DNA of 64,000 nucleotides from Pleionea litopenaei (GTDB lineage Bacteria; Pseudomonadota; Gammaproteobacteria; Enterobacterales; Kangiellaceae), in NCBI RefSeq assembly GCF_031198435.1, contig NZ_CP133548.1, forward strand, positions 2,948,001-3,012,000, given 5' to 3'. Below are positions 28,506-37,332 of the stretch, in pieces. The translations under genes were made by a program, and so were the position numbers. Each line of letters opens with the position of its first letter. The stretch's first letter is position 1. The notes beneath the pieces are model-generated. The model was given only the letters and a program-made list of their open reading frames with translations. It did no database searches and was not told the origin of the DNA.

Positions 28506-29817
28506 ATCCCAAGCTTAATGATTCACTGGTAATTAAAATAGGGCTTATATCTGAGAAGTCTTGTTGTGCTCTGCGATCAGTAAAACTTAAATAGAAACGA
28601 AAATTTCTAGATGCGCGATAGCTATAGGTGAAGACGGTTTGACGAACAAGATTTTGAGTAACATTGGTTATGTTAATATCAAAGTCATTTTCGCTGATGG
28701 ACGAAAATATTGATAGTGTATTCTCTGCATCAGATTGAAATAGGTTTGATAAGTTATAGCTTACAAATAAACTGCGATTTCGACGTAGTTCTTCCCTTTC
28801 TTCAAACACACCCGTCAGTTTGTTTTCGAAGTAACTTAAGTTCATCGTGAAAATATCATCACTGTAATTGTACTGAGCACCACCACCTTTCGATATCTGA
28901 GCTAATGCGATGGAATCATTTTGTTGGTTAATTACAATTCGCCCAGTTGCTTGGTTGATACTGAAAAGACTCGCGACGCCTTTATTGAGTTGAACACTCA
29001 TTGATTGTCGATCGTTTATATTGCGAGTGAATGATAGGCGTCCGTTATCATCAGTAGAATTTCGGCCAAAAATATCTTTAATCCGTGACTGGCCGAGCTC
29101 TAGATTTAATGAATTAGTTCGACCTGTATTGACCCATCGTGCAAGAACGTCGTATTGCTCAAAGTCTGCGTTTAAAGGATTTGAATCGTCTTTAAAGTCA
29201 GTGTCTTTCTTTTGATAGACTAACTGCAAACTATTGGTTGGGTTTATTTGATTGATTAAGGAAAAGGTCCCTTGTTGCTCATCACGAGAACTGTCTTGCA
29301 ACGTATTTGTATTGGCGTCCGACTGTACTTCATACAAGGCATGTTGATAGTTAAAATTGACTTGAAGAGTATTGGTGAACTTTAAGAAATATTGTGGCAA
29401 TAACGCATAGGTCTGACCTTCGCGAAGATTATTTGCTTCTTGAATTTGAAAGCGATTTGCGGGTACCTGTGTTACATCACCCAGCGCGATAATAGAAAAG
29501 TTACTAGCCGAAGGCGCATACTCAGTAAATAAATTAAGATTGTATTGATTCTCACTGCGCAAATTCGTGGTGGTGTAATCCAACCGTGCAATTTCTGAGT
29601 TAAACTCAAAAGTAAAATCTCGATAATCTTGGTTTTCAATATTAAATAATAGAGTCGCCTGGTATAGATTGCCCTCAGCGCCATCAACCAGCTGTGAAAT
29701 ATTATTGCTGGTTGATGCCGAAGTATCGATCGAGTACTCGTAATCGACAGCATAAATACTGGCTGAATAAAAAATAGAGAAAATCGCGGATACAGCCGCA
29801 GTAGTACGTATATTCAT
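28477..29817 (-). CDS. XrtA/PEP-CTERM-associated outer-membrane beta-barrel protein
   Basis: 446 residues. The signal peptide ends after IYA-VDYEY (about residue 23). The rest is alternating amphipathic strands with aromatic ends (for example FTFEFNSEIARLDY, SLNLELGQSRI) and closes with SLSLGFIYQENGRF, a C-terminal beta-barrel strand ending in Phe. This fits the uncharacterised outer-membrane protein found beside exosortase A-type export genes. It could be the exit route or anchor for the polysaccharide. One base separates it from the kinase homologue upstream. Confidence 0.8.
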   Translation of the reverse strand: MNIRTTAAVSAIFSIFYSASIYAVDYEYSIDTSASTSNNISQLVDGAEGNLYQATLLFNIENQDYRDFTFEFNSEIARLDYTTTNLRSENQYNLNLFTEYAPSASNFSIIALGDVTQVPANRFQIQEANNLREGQTYALLPQYFLKFTNTLQVNFNYQHALYEVQSDANTNTLQDSSRDEQQGTFSLINQINPTNSLQLVYQKKDTDFKDDSNPLNADFEQYDVLARWVNTGRTNSLNLELGQSRIKDIFGRNSTDDNGRLSFTRNINDRQSMSVQLNKGVASLFSINQATGRIVINQQNDSIALAQISKGGGAQYNYSDDIFTMNLSYFENKLTGVFEEREELRRNRSLFVSYNLSNLFQSDAENTLSIFSSISENDFDINITNVTQNLVRQTVFTYSYRASRNFRFYLSFTDRRAQQDFSDISPILITSESLSLGFIYQENGRF

Positions 29818-29818
29818 T

Positions 29819-30661
29819 TTAAAAGTTATTCAGCACTAAACCTGATAATTTTTCTTCGCCAATGGTCACTGATGCTTGGATAAGCTCTTCTTCACTGCAC
29901 CCGCCGTAGGGAACAACTAGAATAACTTGGTCGCATAAGTCTAATAATATTCGTGTATCGGCTGAGCTAAGAATGCTCGGAGCATTAATGATTGGGAATC
30001 GATCTGGATAGCGCTCGACTAGTTCCTTTATAAAAGTTTCCATTCTTTCTGAGGTGAAGTATTCCGCTGAGCACTCTCTTACTTTACCACTGGGCACAAA
30101 ACCTAATCGTTTAACGCCAGTTTTGTGCATGCAAGAATTTACACCGTCATTCTCACTTTCTAAATAATCAATTAGACCATTTTGACCTTCCATTTCGAAC
30201 AACTTATTTAATGGTCTTTCAACGATATCAGCTTCAACTAACATTGAAGTTTTTGACTCGTCTAAAGAAAAGGTTGCCGCCAAATTGGCACTCACTAGCG
30301 CTGAACTACTATCAGGCACTACCGAGGTTACCATGGTGACAAAGTTTTCACTATTTCCTTTCGCTAACAATTTCGTTCTTAAATTACGGTAGTGATTTAG
30401 AAGGCGTTTATCCTTCATATCGAGATGAATTAAGCGTTTCTCTTCTAACTCATTGATCGAATAGGTCGCACGCTTTTCCATGTTCGCGATGCTCTTTCGA
30501 GATGCGGCAGGTTGAGTCATTACGTTTGATCGTGACGACTCGGTCACTGAGTGATCACTCTCGGCGATTATTTCTCCGTTGCTTTCAACGGAAGTTTTTT
30601 CCGATTTATTTTTATCATCCTCTTCAAGGGACTTTAAAAATGCTTTTTCAACTGTGCTCAT
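29819..30661 (-). CDS. Tyrosine-autokinase (CpsD/Wzc cytoplasmic domain) homologue with degenerate P-loop
   Basis: 280 residues from ATG 30661, chosen for AAGGTGA just upstream; the longer frame to 30742 overlaps the chain-length gene. The fold follows the XrtA tyrosine autokinase family: HYRNLRTKLLA, then MVTSVVPDSSSALVSANLA where the Walker A should be, LVEADIVERPL in the A' position, GLIDYLE, LGFVPSG and FPIINAPSILSSADTRIL in the Walker B position. Gly-Lys-Thr is missing (residues 115-121 read VPDSSSA). A' has Glu before Ala-Asp, and the Walker B Asp is Asn. No C-terminal Tyr cluster is present. It probably regulates the chain-length protein without ATP hydrolysis (inference). Confidence 0.78.
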   Translation of the reverse strand: MSTVEKAFLKSLEEDDKNKSEKTSVESNGEIIAESDHSVTESSRSNVMTQPAASRKSIANMEKRATYSINELEEKRLIHLDMKDKRLLNHYRNLRTKLLAKGNSENFVTMVTSVVPDSSSALVSANLAATFSLDESKTSMLVEADIVERPLNKLFEMEGQNGLIDYLESENDGVNSCMHKTGVKRLGFVPSGKVRECSAEYFTSERMETFIKELVERYPDRFPIINAPSILSSADTRILLDLCDQVILVVPYGGCSEEELIQASVTIGEEKLSGLVLNNF

Positions 30662-30671
30662 ATTGATCACC

Positions 30672-32201
30672 TTACCCTTGAAGTCTGAAGTAAATTGCGA
30701 TGCCGTAAATCGACCAAACAACAAAAATAGCAGAGATTGCAATCATGTAGTTAATCGTGTTTTTACGTCGGTCATAAGGAGTCGCCACATCATGAAGACT
30801 GGCTAAGATTGGTAAATTAATCACATGCGTGATTACTGTGTCAGAGCGCAACTTACCATCAATCAGTGTGAAGCCATAAACAATACCAATGGGGATCACA
30901 AAGCTTAAGAAAAGACCTGCTAAAATCAAGTGTGAAAAGCGCAGTCCTTTGGGTGTCACTGGAATGGCTGCAGGTTCCTGGATTTTAAGTGTTAGCCCTT
31001 GGTTCTCTAAATCAATATTCATAGAAATGCGAGCAGTTTCTCGCTGACTCAATAAGTTTTGATACATTTCTTGGTTAACTTCGTAGTCTCGAGTCAGTTC
31101 AGAAATTTCAGCTTCAACGTCATTAATTTTATCCAGAGTTTCTCTTTCTCTATCCATTAGCATGAGCACTTGATTGCGACGGGCCTGCAATGAAGAAAGG
31201 GAGTTTTCTGCAGTAAACATTTGAGTACGAATAAGCTGGGCCGTTTCTCCGGTCGGTGCTTTATTCACGGTTTTGCCTTTTTGCTTCTCTCGCTCAGCAA
31301 TTACCTGAGCAACCTGTCCTTTTAAATCTTCTATCTGACCTTTTAACTGGACGATGTCAGGGTAGGTTTCGTGATAGTTGAGTTTCAGGTCCGCAAGGCG
31401 AGTTTCTAGCTCAGCAATTCGTTGATTTAGAGTATTTTCACGGTCGATGCTGGCTCGATCTTCAAACGATGACTCACCGGCTAGTTGACGTTGGTAATTT
31501 TTTAGAAGTGACTGCTGAGTTGATATATCTAGGTCGACACTCTCTAACTCTCGTTTTAATTCTATCAATCGCTCACTGGCATTTTGCTTAGCATTCTCAG
31601 AGGCATCAATATTTTTTGAACGAAAGTTCTTGAGTGCATCTTCAGACTCTTTGAGCTTCTCATGATAAGCCTGTACTTGATTGTTAATGAAATTGTACGC
31701 GGCTTGGCTTTCATTTTGCTTAGCTGCAAGACTTTCTTCTATAAAAATCTCAGTCATCAGCTTGGTGGTTTCATAGGCTTTAATTGGATCGACGTTTTTA
31801 TAGGAAATCTCGATTAAATTATTTCCTACATTGTTGATCTGAGTCGAGTTGCGAATTTCGTCGCCAAGCTGCTCTATCTGGCGGAGATCGGTTGGCATTT
31901 GGTCCTTCCAAATGTCAGACTCCATGACACGCTTGATAGCTTTCTGGCTAAAAATGATTTTATTTGCCATTGTTGCACGGCTCTGAACTTGTGTCGTTTC
32001 TGCGGTGCCAGCCATCAAAGGTCGGAGAATATTTTGTTGATCAACAAACACGGTAGACGACGAAGTGTAAATTTTAGGCCAGTTCCATGCAATGGCGAGA
32101 AAAATCATTGAAAAAACGATATACAATCCCAAAACGAAGCGGCGTTTATTCCAAGCTTCCTTCTTGATAACGTGAATAATCGAGCTAATTTCCGGGCTCA
32201 T
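30672..32201 (-). CDS. Polysaccharide chain-length determinant (Wzz/PCP family, XrtA type)
   Basis: 509 residues. An N-terminal membrane helix (about 23-41) is followed by a long periplasmic coiled-coil region. A proline-rich PAAIPVTPKGLRF leads into the second helix (about 421-440), and a third hydrophobic segment lies near the C-terminus. This is the layout of the exosortase A-associated chain-length protein. It controls glycan length and contacts the Wza-type exporter. The kinase homologue starts ten bases downstream. Confidence 0.88.
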   Translation of the reverse strand: MSPEISSIIHVIKKEAWNKRRFVLGLYIVFSMIFLAIAWNWPKIYTSSSTVFVDQQNILRPLMAGTAETTQVQSRATMANKIIFSQKAIKRVMESDIWKDQMPTDLRQIEQLGDEIRNSTQINNVGNNLIEISYKNVDPIKAYETTKLMTEIFIEESLAAKQNESQAAYNFINNQVQAYHEKLKESEDALKNFRSKNIDASENAKQNASERLIELKRELESVDLDISTQQSLLKNYQRQLAGESSFEDRASIDRENTLNQRIAELETRLADLKLNYHETYPDIVQLKGQIEDLKGQVAQVIAEREKQKGKTVNKAPTGETAQLIRTQMFTAENSLSSLQARRNQVLMLMDRERETLDKINDVEAEISELTRDYEVNQEMYQNLLSQRETARISMNIDLENQGLTLKIQEPAAIPVTPKGLRFSHLILAGLFLSFVIPIGIVYGFTLIDGKLRSDTVITHVINLPILASLHDVATPYDRRKNTINYMIAISAIFVVWSIYGIAIYFRLQG

Positions 32202-32232
32202 AGCTAATTCCTAGTGACTGCTGTTAGGTAAA

Positions 32233-32853
32233 TTAAAAAACACGCTCTGGTATGGAGACAATGTCGCCAGGCTGTAAAGAGTAGTTGGTTTCCATTTCGC
32301 CATCGTTAAGAATGTCATCTAACGCAATTTCGAACGCTTGTACTTTATCGCCCTGACGGCGAAACAGTTTGGCACTCGCAGCGGAAGCGAATTCGTTGAG
32401 GCCACCAGCCTCAAGTACCGCGTCTAACACAGTCATACCTTGGCGATAGTTGATTGATAATGGATTTCGAACGGCCCCTGTTACCCTTATTCTAGACAAG
32501 AATTCGTGACTGTTCAGTTCTTCAAGAATCACGGCGACCTGTGGGTCCTTGATAAATCGTGAGAGACGACGGGTAATTTCAGCTGAGACGGATTCTGGCG
32601 TTCGTCCACCGGCCATGACCTCACCGACGAGGGGAACAGAAATTTTGCCGTCGGGACGTACAGGAACACGTATCGACAGATCGGGATTTTTCCAAACGTT
32701 TACGGCAACGATGTCATCGACACCAATATAATATTGTTCGACCAGCATTTGCTTTTGAATGCTTTCTGGCTGTTCGAGCTGTGGCAGTTTAGTTGCTTTG
32801 GTACCACAACCCGCCAACAGTATGATGGCGAGGATTAAAATACAATGTCTCAT
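32233..32853 (-). CDS. Wza-type polysaccharide export lipoprotein
   Basis: 206 residues from ATG 32853, chosen because AGGGAAG lies close upstream; an upstream frame to 32880 has no site. The lipobox is LLAGC after MRHCILILAII. The Poly_export domain reads YYIGVDDIVAVNVWKNPDLSIRVPVRPDGKISVPLVGEV, followed by a SLBB domain with VTGAVRNPLSINYRQGMTVLDAVLEAGGL. It is short, like the XrtA-associated exporter family. It forms the periplasmic/outer-membrane channel together with the chain-length protein and is the first gene of the minus-strand unit 32853-28477. Confidence 0.9.
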   Translation of the reverse strand: MRHCILILAIILLAGCGTKATKLPQLEQPESIQKQMLVEQYYIGVDDIVAVNVWKNPDLSIRVPVRPDGKISVPLVGEVMAGGRTPESVSAEITRRLSRFIKDPQVAVILEELNSHEFLSRIRVTGAVRNPLSINYRQGMTVLDAVLEAGGLNEFASAASAKLFRRQGDKVQAFEIALDDILNDGEMETNYSLQPGDIVSIPERVF

Positions 32854-33129
32854 GGGCTTCCCTATCAGTGCGAATTCCACCAGTTAAACTGATGGTGTGT
32901 AAACAATACCATTTCATTACAACAGCTAAAGGGAGTTTTGAGCCAGAGAAGGCTTGGGTAAGACAAGGATACCGACCCGATGTAACTCCATTTACGTTCG
33001 ATGATATCTACTAAAGCGATTTTTGCAATGCTACTCCATAGGCCGCTAAAGTGCAACTCAGTTGACCGAAAATCAACCAGTTTTGAAGTGCGAAATTGTC
33101 CTTTTTACGGGTGCGATATATAGAGATTT

Positions 33130-33402
33130 TTAATCTTGTGACCTGGTTACGGTTTGCTCGATGACAAAGTCGACCAGACTGCCGATGGTCTCGAACACTT
33201 CTGCCGTTAGGTCGTCATCTTCGGCTGTGAACTCAAAGGTTTCTTCGAGAGAGGTGATTACGGACACAATCGCCATTGAGTCAAATTCTGGAAAGTTACC
33301 CAGTAATGGTGTGTCGTCGTTAAGATCATCAGGCGAGATGCTCAATGATAAGGTATCCACAAGTAGGGACTTAACAGTTTTAGCGATGTCGGAACGGCTC
33401 AT
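33130..33402 (-). CDS. Acyl carrier protein
   Basis: 90 residues from ATG 33402; a GTG at 33459 would add an unlikely tail. The phosphopantetheine site is Ser42 in FPEFDSMAIV. The protein is acidic and helical, with LVDTLSLSISPDDL before and VSVITSLEETF after the site. It is not the fatty-acid AcpP by context: it sits alone between the export gene and serA. Acyl carrier proteins of this kind accompany hydrolases and ligases in exosortase A loci. Here it may feed the hydrolases and acyltransferases encoded at the left end (inference). Confidence 0.88.
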   Translation of the reverse strand: MSRSDIAKTVKSLLVDTLSLSISPDDLNDDTPLLGNFPEFDSMAIVSVITSLEETFEFTAEDDDLTAEVFETIGSLVDFVIEQTVTRSQD

Positions 33403-33582
33403 AGTCAATTCTTTGGTCAAAATTGGCGCGATTCTATCAGTAAATCCGTTGATTTGCACTGATCGAATAGTTTTCTATATCGAAATAACCATCGGTTGGT
33501 ATTAAGTTATGGTAAATGGATGACTTTTTTCTTAAGCTAGCTCTAAACCACCATCAATGCCTTAAATAGGGAACTGTAACTC

Positions 33583-34812
33583 GTGCAAGCCACATCGTTT
33601 GAAAAAGACAAGATTAAAATTGTTTTATTGGAAGGTATCCATGCAAGCGCCGAGAAGGTGTTCAGCGCGGCAGGGTATCAAAATATTGTAACAGCGACTA
33701 AGTCGTTGCCGAAAAGTGAGCTTGAAGAAGTTCTCGCCGACGCTCACTTTTTGGGTATCCGCTCCCGCACCCAAGTGACTGAAGAGTTATTGGAAGCCAG
33801 TCCACGTCTGGCAGCTATTGGTTGCTTTTGCATCGGCACGAATCAGGTTGACTTGACGGCGACCTCTTTGCGGGGAATTCCAGTGTTTAATGCCCCGTTT
33901 GCCAATACCCGTAGTGTTGCTGAGCTGGTGCTAGGCGAAATGATTTTACTGTTACGCGGTGTACCGCAGAAAAACGCAGCAGCTCATCGTGGAGAGTGGT
34001 TAAAGTCGGCCACCAATTCTTATGAAACGCGCGGCAAAACACTCGGTATCGTCGGCTATGGTCACATAGGTACTCAAATCGGCATTTTGGCAGAAAACTT
34101 AGGGATGTCTGTTCAGTACTTCGATATTGAGAGTAAGTTAGCGCTTGGAAATGCTCAGGCGGCCGACAGTTACGAACAGCTTTTGGCCACTTCAGATGTT
34201 GTAACTTTCCATGTACCGGAAACGCCGATAACTAAGAACATGATGGACCAGCAAGCGTTCGAGCACTTGAAAGAGGGCGCTATTTTGATCAATGCGTCGC
34301 GCGGTACCGTTGTTGATATTGATGCGTTAGATAAAGCGCTCGCTAGCGGTCGCGTATCGGGTGCCGCCATTGATGTGTTTCCAGTGGAGCCAAAATCGAA
34401 TCAAGATGAGTTTGTATCGCCACTACGAGCTTATGACAATGTCATATTAACGCCGCATGTCGGTGGAAGCACGATGGAAGCACAAGCTAACATCGGAATT
34501 GAAGTGGCGGAAAAACTAGTAAAATACAGTGATAATGGGTCAACATTATCAGCCGTTAATATCCCAGAAGTCGCGTTGCCTTCTCACGAGGGTAAGCATC
34601 GCATTTGTCATATCCACCGCAACATCCCCGGTATTTTGGCCAAAATTAATGATATTTTTTCATCGAATAATGCCAACATTGCTGCACAGTTTTTACAAAC
34701 TAATGAAAAAGTTGGCTATGTGGTGACGGATATTGATCGTTCTTCTAGTGTGAAAGCATTCGAAGAATTGAAAACCATTGAAGGAACCATTCGAACCCGT
34801 ATTTTGTACTAA
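33583..34812 (+). CDS. serA: D-3-phosphoglycerate dehydrogenase
   Basis: 409 residues, the usual length for the gammaproteobacterial short form. GTG start with AGGGA upstream. The substrate domain contains FCIGTNQVDL and NTRSVAELVLGE. The NAD site is GIVGYGHIGTQIG. Catalytic Arg is in INASRGTVVD and catalytic His in LTPHVGGST. A C-terminal ACT domain (about 337-409, HRNIPGILAKINDIF) binds serine for feedback. First step of serine synthesis. The gene marks the return to housekeeping sequence after the polysaccharide locus. Confidence 0.96.
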   Translation: MQATSFEKDKIKIVLLEGIHASAEKVFSAAGYQNIVTATKSLPKSELEEVLADAHFLGIRSRTQVTEELLEASPRLAAIGCFCIGTNQVDLTATSLRGIPVFNAPFANTRSVAELVLGEMILLLRGVPQKNAAAHRGEWLKSATNSYETRGKTLGIVGYGHIGTQIGILAENLGMSVQYFDIESKLALGNAQAADSYEQLLATSDVVTFHVPETPITKNMMDQQAFEHLKEGAILINASRGTVVDIDALDKALASGRVSGAAIDVFPVEPKSNQDEFVSPLRAYDNVILTPHVGGSTMEAQANIGIEVAEKLVKYSDNGSTLSAVNIPEVALPSHEGKHRICHIHRNIPGILAKINDIFSSNNANIAAQFLQTNEKVGYVVTDIDRSSSVKAFEELKTIEGTIRTRILY

Positions 34813-34839
34813 CGGGTTTGGTCAGAGAGCAATAGCTTG

Positions 34840-34866
34840 CCAGCTCCTCAATGTTAGAGGAGCTGG
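34840..34866. terminator. Strong hairpin between convergent serA and rpiA
   Basis: CCAGCTCCTC / GAGGAGCTGG, a 10-bp perfect stem with a 7-base loop. No T-tract follows on either strand, so it may act as an mRNA 3' stabiliser or a weak terminator rather than a canonical one. Confidence 0.55.
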
Positions 34867-34872
34867 AAATGC

Positions 34873-35532
34873 CTAAGCGTTAAGGGTTTTAACACCCTCT
34901 TTACTTGCTAATAGAAGAACATCTGCACCACGAGCGGCGAACAACCCATTGGTTACCACGCCAACGATTTGATTGATTTTTTGTTCAAGTGCGATTGGCT
35001 GTAAAATATCTAAGTTGTGCACATCTAGAATAATGTTGCCATTGTCAGTCGTGACGCCTTCGCGATACACCGGATCGCCACCAAGCTTGACCAGCTCACG
35101 AGCGACATGGCTACGTGCCATTGGGATAACCTCAACAGGAAGAGGGAACTTACCCAGCTTTTTAACTAACTTACTGTCGTCGGCAATACAGACAAACTTT
35201 TCTGCGACGGCTGCGACGATTTTTTCCCGAGTTAGTGCAGCACCACCACCTTTAATAAGTTCAAGAAGGTGATTACTCTCGTCGGCACCGTCAATATACA
35301 CTGGCAGTCGATCAATCGCATTGAGTTCAAAAACCGGAATGCCATGGGATTTTAAACGCTCAGTTGAGGCTTCCGAACTTGAGACGGCGCCAGCGATCAA
35401 ATGCTTTTTGGCAGCCAGTGCGTCAATGAAAAAGTTAACCGTTGATCCCGTTCCAACACCGACAACTTCATCTTCTACGATGTACTTCAAAGCTTCTTCT
35501 GCTGCTTGTTTTTTCAATTCATCTTGTGACAT
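34873..35532 (-). CDS. rpiA: Ribose-5-phosphate isomerase A
   Basis: 219 residues, standard length. Family motifs: [16 protein letters not shown] (phosphate loop), YIDGADESN with the catalytic Asp pair, and [16 protein letters not shown] with the conserved Lys and catalytic Glu. It interconverts ribose-5-phosphate and ribulose-5-phosphate in the pentose phosphate pathway. Convergent with serA, an arrangement common in gammaproteobacteria. Confidence 0.96.
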   Translation of the reverse strand: MSQDELKKQAAEEALKYIVEDEVVGVGTGSTVNFFIDALAAKKHLIAGAVSSSEASTERLKSHGIPVFELNAIDRLPVYIDGADESNHLLELIKGGGAALTREKIVAAVAEKFVCIADDSKLVKKLGKFPLPVEVIPMARSHVARELVKLGGDPVYREGVTTDNGNIILDVHNLDILQPIALEQKINQIVGVVTNGLFAARGADVLLLASKEGVKTLNA

Positions 35533-35577
35533 GGAATGATCCTGTTAGGTTAAGTGGGCAGTATTATACTGCATTTC

Positions 35578-36057
35578 TTACACTTGTTTAGCCGTAGCCA
35601 TGCTCAAAATGGTATCCCATTGATGTTTACTAACCGGCATTATTGATAGTCTTGACCCTCGTTTAAGCAGTGCAAAATCAGAGTTGAGCAGCTCGGGTCG
35701 TTGTTTCATAGCTTGCAAGGTTACCGGGTTTGCGAAGCTCTCTAAGTAGGTTACATCTACCATGTACCAGCGCGGCTGTTCTGGCGTAGACTTGGGGTCA
35801 AAGTACTTAGATTCTGGATCCAGCGCCGTGTGATCCGGGTAGCCGTCACTGCTGATTGTAACAATGCCGACGGCCGCGGGTACTTTGCAACTCGAATGAT
35901 AGAAGAGTGCAAGATCCCCTTTTTTTATCTGGTCTCTAAGTAAGTTTCTTACTTGATAGTTTCGTACACCATCCCAGTGTTCAGTTTGGTGTTTGCGTTG
36001 TTTTAAGTCATCGATACTGAATGCATCAGGCTCAGACTTCATTAACCAATAATTCAT
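35578..36057 (-). CDS. EVE domain protein (DUF55 / thymocyte nuclear protein 1-like)
   Basis: 159 residues, one EVE domain over the whole length: YWLMKSEPDAFSIDDL, HWDGVRNYQVRNLLRD, KKGDLALFYHSSC, VGIVTI and a C-terminal LLKRGSRLSIMPVS. EVE domains share the PUA-like fold and are thought to bind modified bases in RNA or DNA. In this neighbourhood (rpiA, 5-FTHF cyclo-ligase, 6S RNA) it is a conserved but poorly understood companion gene. Confidence 0.9.
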   Translation of the reverse strand: MNYWLMKSEPDAFSIDDLKQRKHQTEHWDGVRNYQVRNLLRDQIKKGDLALFYHSSCKVPAAVGIVTISSDGYPDHTALDPESKYFDPKSTPEQPRWYMVDVTYLESFANPVTLQAMKQRPELLNSDFALLKRGSRLSIMPVSKHQWDTILSMATAKQV

Positions 36058-36302
36058 AATGAGCGTTTTGAGTGGGTTATTCGATAAATTGAGTTATTCA
36101 GTAAAAAATTGCACTGTTTCACATTTAATTTTGTGATTGGTACTTGCATCACCGATTCATCTCATTGTACAGTATTTGTCCGCAAAATGGGCGTAAACAA
36201 AAATCAATAAGCCTCAAAGCTGCGGATTAGGGAAGAAAAAGCACGTTAAAGGATCTCCGATAAATAAAAAAAATTAAACCTGTGTAGGGTTTGGAGAGCA
36301 CC

Positions 36303-36452
36303 ATGAAGAAAAAGCCAGACATACTGGTTGTTCTGGCGGCCGTTCTGGGGTTGGGCATCGTTGTTTCGAGCATTGGAACATCGCAAGATGTTGATAAGAA
36401 AACCGTTGCTCCGGAACATCAAGAAACTCAAATTGCCGTTGTGAACCAGTGA
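36303..36452 (+). CDS. Hidden 49-residue single-pass membrane peptide
   Basis: ATG 36303 to TGA 36452. GGAG at 36293-36296 gives a good ribosome site with six-base spacing, and a Rho-independent terminator starts nine bases after the stop, so the unit looks complete. The peptide starts MKKKPD, has one hydrophobic helix (about residues 7-24, ILVVLAAVLGLGIVVSS) and a 25-residue polar tail rich in Lys, Glu and Gln. A Lys-rich N-terminus implies an N-in orientation with the tail outside. I do not recognise a family. Confidence 0.7.
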   Translation: MKKKPDILVVLAAVLGLGIVVSSIGTSQDVDKKTVAPEHQETQIAVVNQ

Positions 36453-36460
36453 CTTGATTA

Positions 36461-36482
36461 CCCCGCTTTACGCGGGGTTTTT
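36461..36482 (+). terminator. Rho-independent terminator of the small membrane peptide gene
   Basis: CCCCGC-TTTAC-GCGGGG followed by TTTTTA. A strong GC stem with T-run on the + strand, directly after the 49-codon gene. Confidence 0.88.
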
Positions 36483-36516
36483 ACTTTTTCCGGTCGGTCA
36501 ACAACTGAACATCGAA

Positions 36517-37119
36517 TTAATTTCCAGCGAAATCAATGAAGCCATTCGGGGTTGCCACTCCATCGAGAGGTATGTCCCAAGATTCGATAGGCAGTGTATC
36601 AACTTGTTGCTCATTTAAAGCGACACCGTAAAAAACTGGTCGCTGTGACGCCTTTCTCAAGTGCGCAAACGTCCGATCATAAAAACCTCCTCCCATGCCT
36701 AAACGACCACCGTTTAAGTCAAAAGCGACTAGTGGAAAGAGCACGCAGTCTAATTGACTAGGGGCAATCATATGGTTAGGTAAGACATTCGGTTCAAGAA
36801 TATTAAATCGATTGGGTATTAAGTGCGATGTTGCAGAGTAAGGTGCAAACCATAAACGGTTAGGAGGTAATGGTTTGAGAACTGGCAAAAACGTGAATCT
36901 TTGATGCTTCCACAGGTTTTGAATGCTTGGTTGTAAATTTAGTTCGCCATCTTGAGCTAAAAAAACGCCAATCCGGTGAATGTTTTTTTGCAGAATGTAC
37001 GACGGCAAATAGTTAGCCAGTTGTTTTGCGTACTGCCGATGCTGGTCGGCAGAGAGATTTCGTCGTCGTTCCCGAATGAGCTGTCGAATGGATTGTTTGC
37101 TTGATGACGTCGCGTTCAT
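36517..37119 (-). CDS. 5-formyltetrahydrofolate cyclo-ligase
   Basis: 200 residues. Family motifs: KQSIRQLIRERRRNLS at the N-terminus, FPLVAFDLNGGRLGMGGGFYDRTF as the ATP/folate motif, and a C-terminal WDIPLDGVATPNG. It makes 5,10-methenyl-THF from 5-formyl-THF. It lies directly downstream of the 6S RNA on the same strand, as ygfA follows ssrS in Escherichia coli. It is therefore likely co-transcribed with 6S RNA. Confidence 0.94.
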   Translation of the reverse strand: MNATSSSKQSIRQLIRERRRNLSADQHRQYAKQLANYLPSYILQKNIHRIGVFLAQDGELNLQPSIQNLWKHQRFTFLPVLKPLPPNRLWFAPYSATSHLIPNRFNILEPNVLPNHMIAPSQLDCVLFPLVAFDLNGGRLGMGGGFYDRTFAHLRKASQRPVFYGVALNEQQVDTLPIESWDIPLDGVATPNGFIDFAGN

Positions 37120-37138
37120 AGGAAAAAGTTCTTAAGAA

Positions 37139-37328
37139 GGATGCACACCCAGAATGCCGTTGCAGGTATTGGCCCTAGAACCCATGGCTCTAGGTGGGGA
37201 TCTTGGTATCGGATCAGGCTTCCCGGTACATGCCGGACTTGCACAACACCAATAACAGCCCGAACCCCGGTGAAAAAATTATCGGCTCAAGGACGTTCTC
37301 CGCTTTCGAACACCCCAGGCTGCATCCA
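37139..37328 (-). ncRNA. ssrS: 6S RNA
   Basis: About 190 nt on the minus strand between zapA and the 5-FTHF cyclo-ligase gene, the conserved position of 6S RNA. The ends pair (GGATGCA at the 5' end with TGCATCC at the 3' end), forming the closing stem. Inside are the conserved CCTTGAGCCGAT segment, GGGAAGCCTGATCC, and the terminal CCTAGAGCCATGGG/TTCTAGGGCC hairpin. 6S RNA mimics an open promoter and holds sigma-70 RNA polymerase in stationary phase. The two open frames over this stretch are not genes. Exact ends are inferred from the pairing. Confidence 0.93.
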
Positions 37329-37332
37329 AGTG

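Noticed and set aside
30662-30742. 27-residue N-terminal extension of the kinase homologue
   Set aside because: It lies inside the chain-length gene; ATG 30661 has its own AAGGTGA.
32865-33056. 63-codon minus-strand frame upstream of the exporter gene
   Set aside because: No ribosome site, no family resemblance; likely leader sequence of the export unit.
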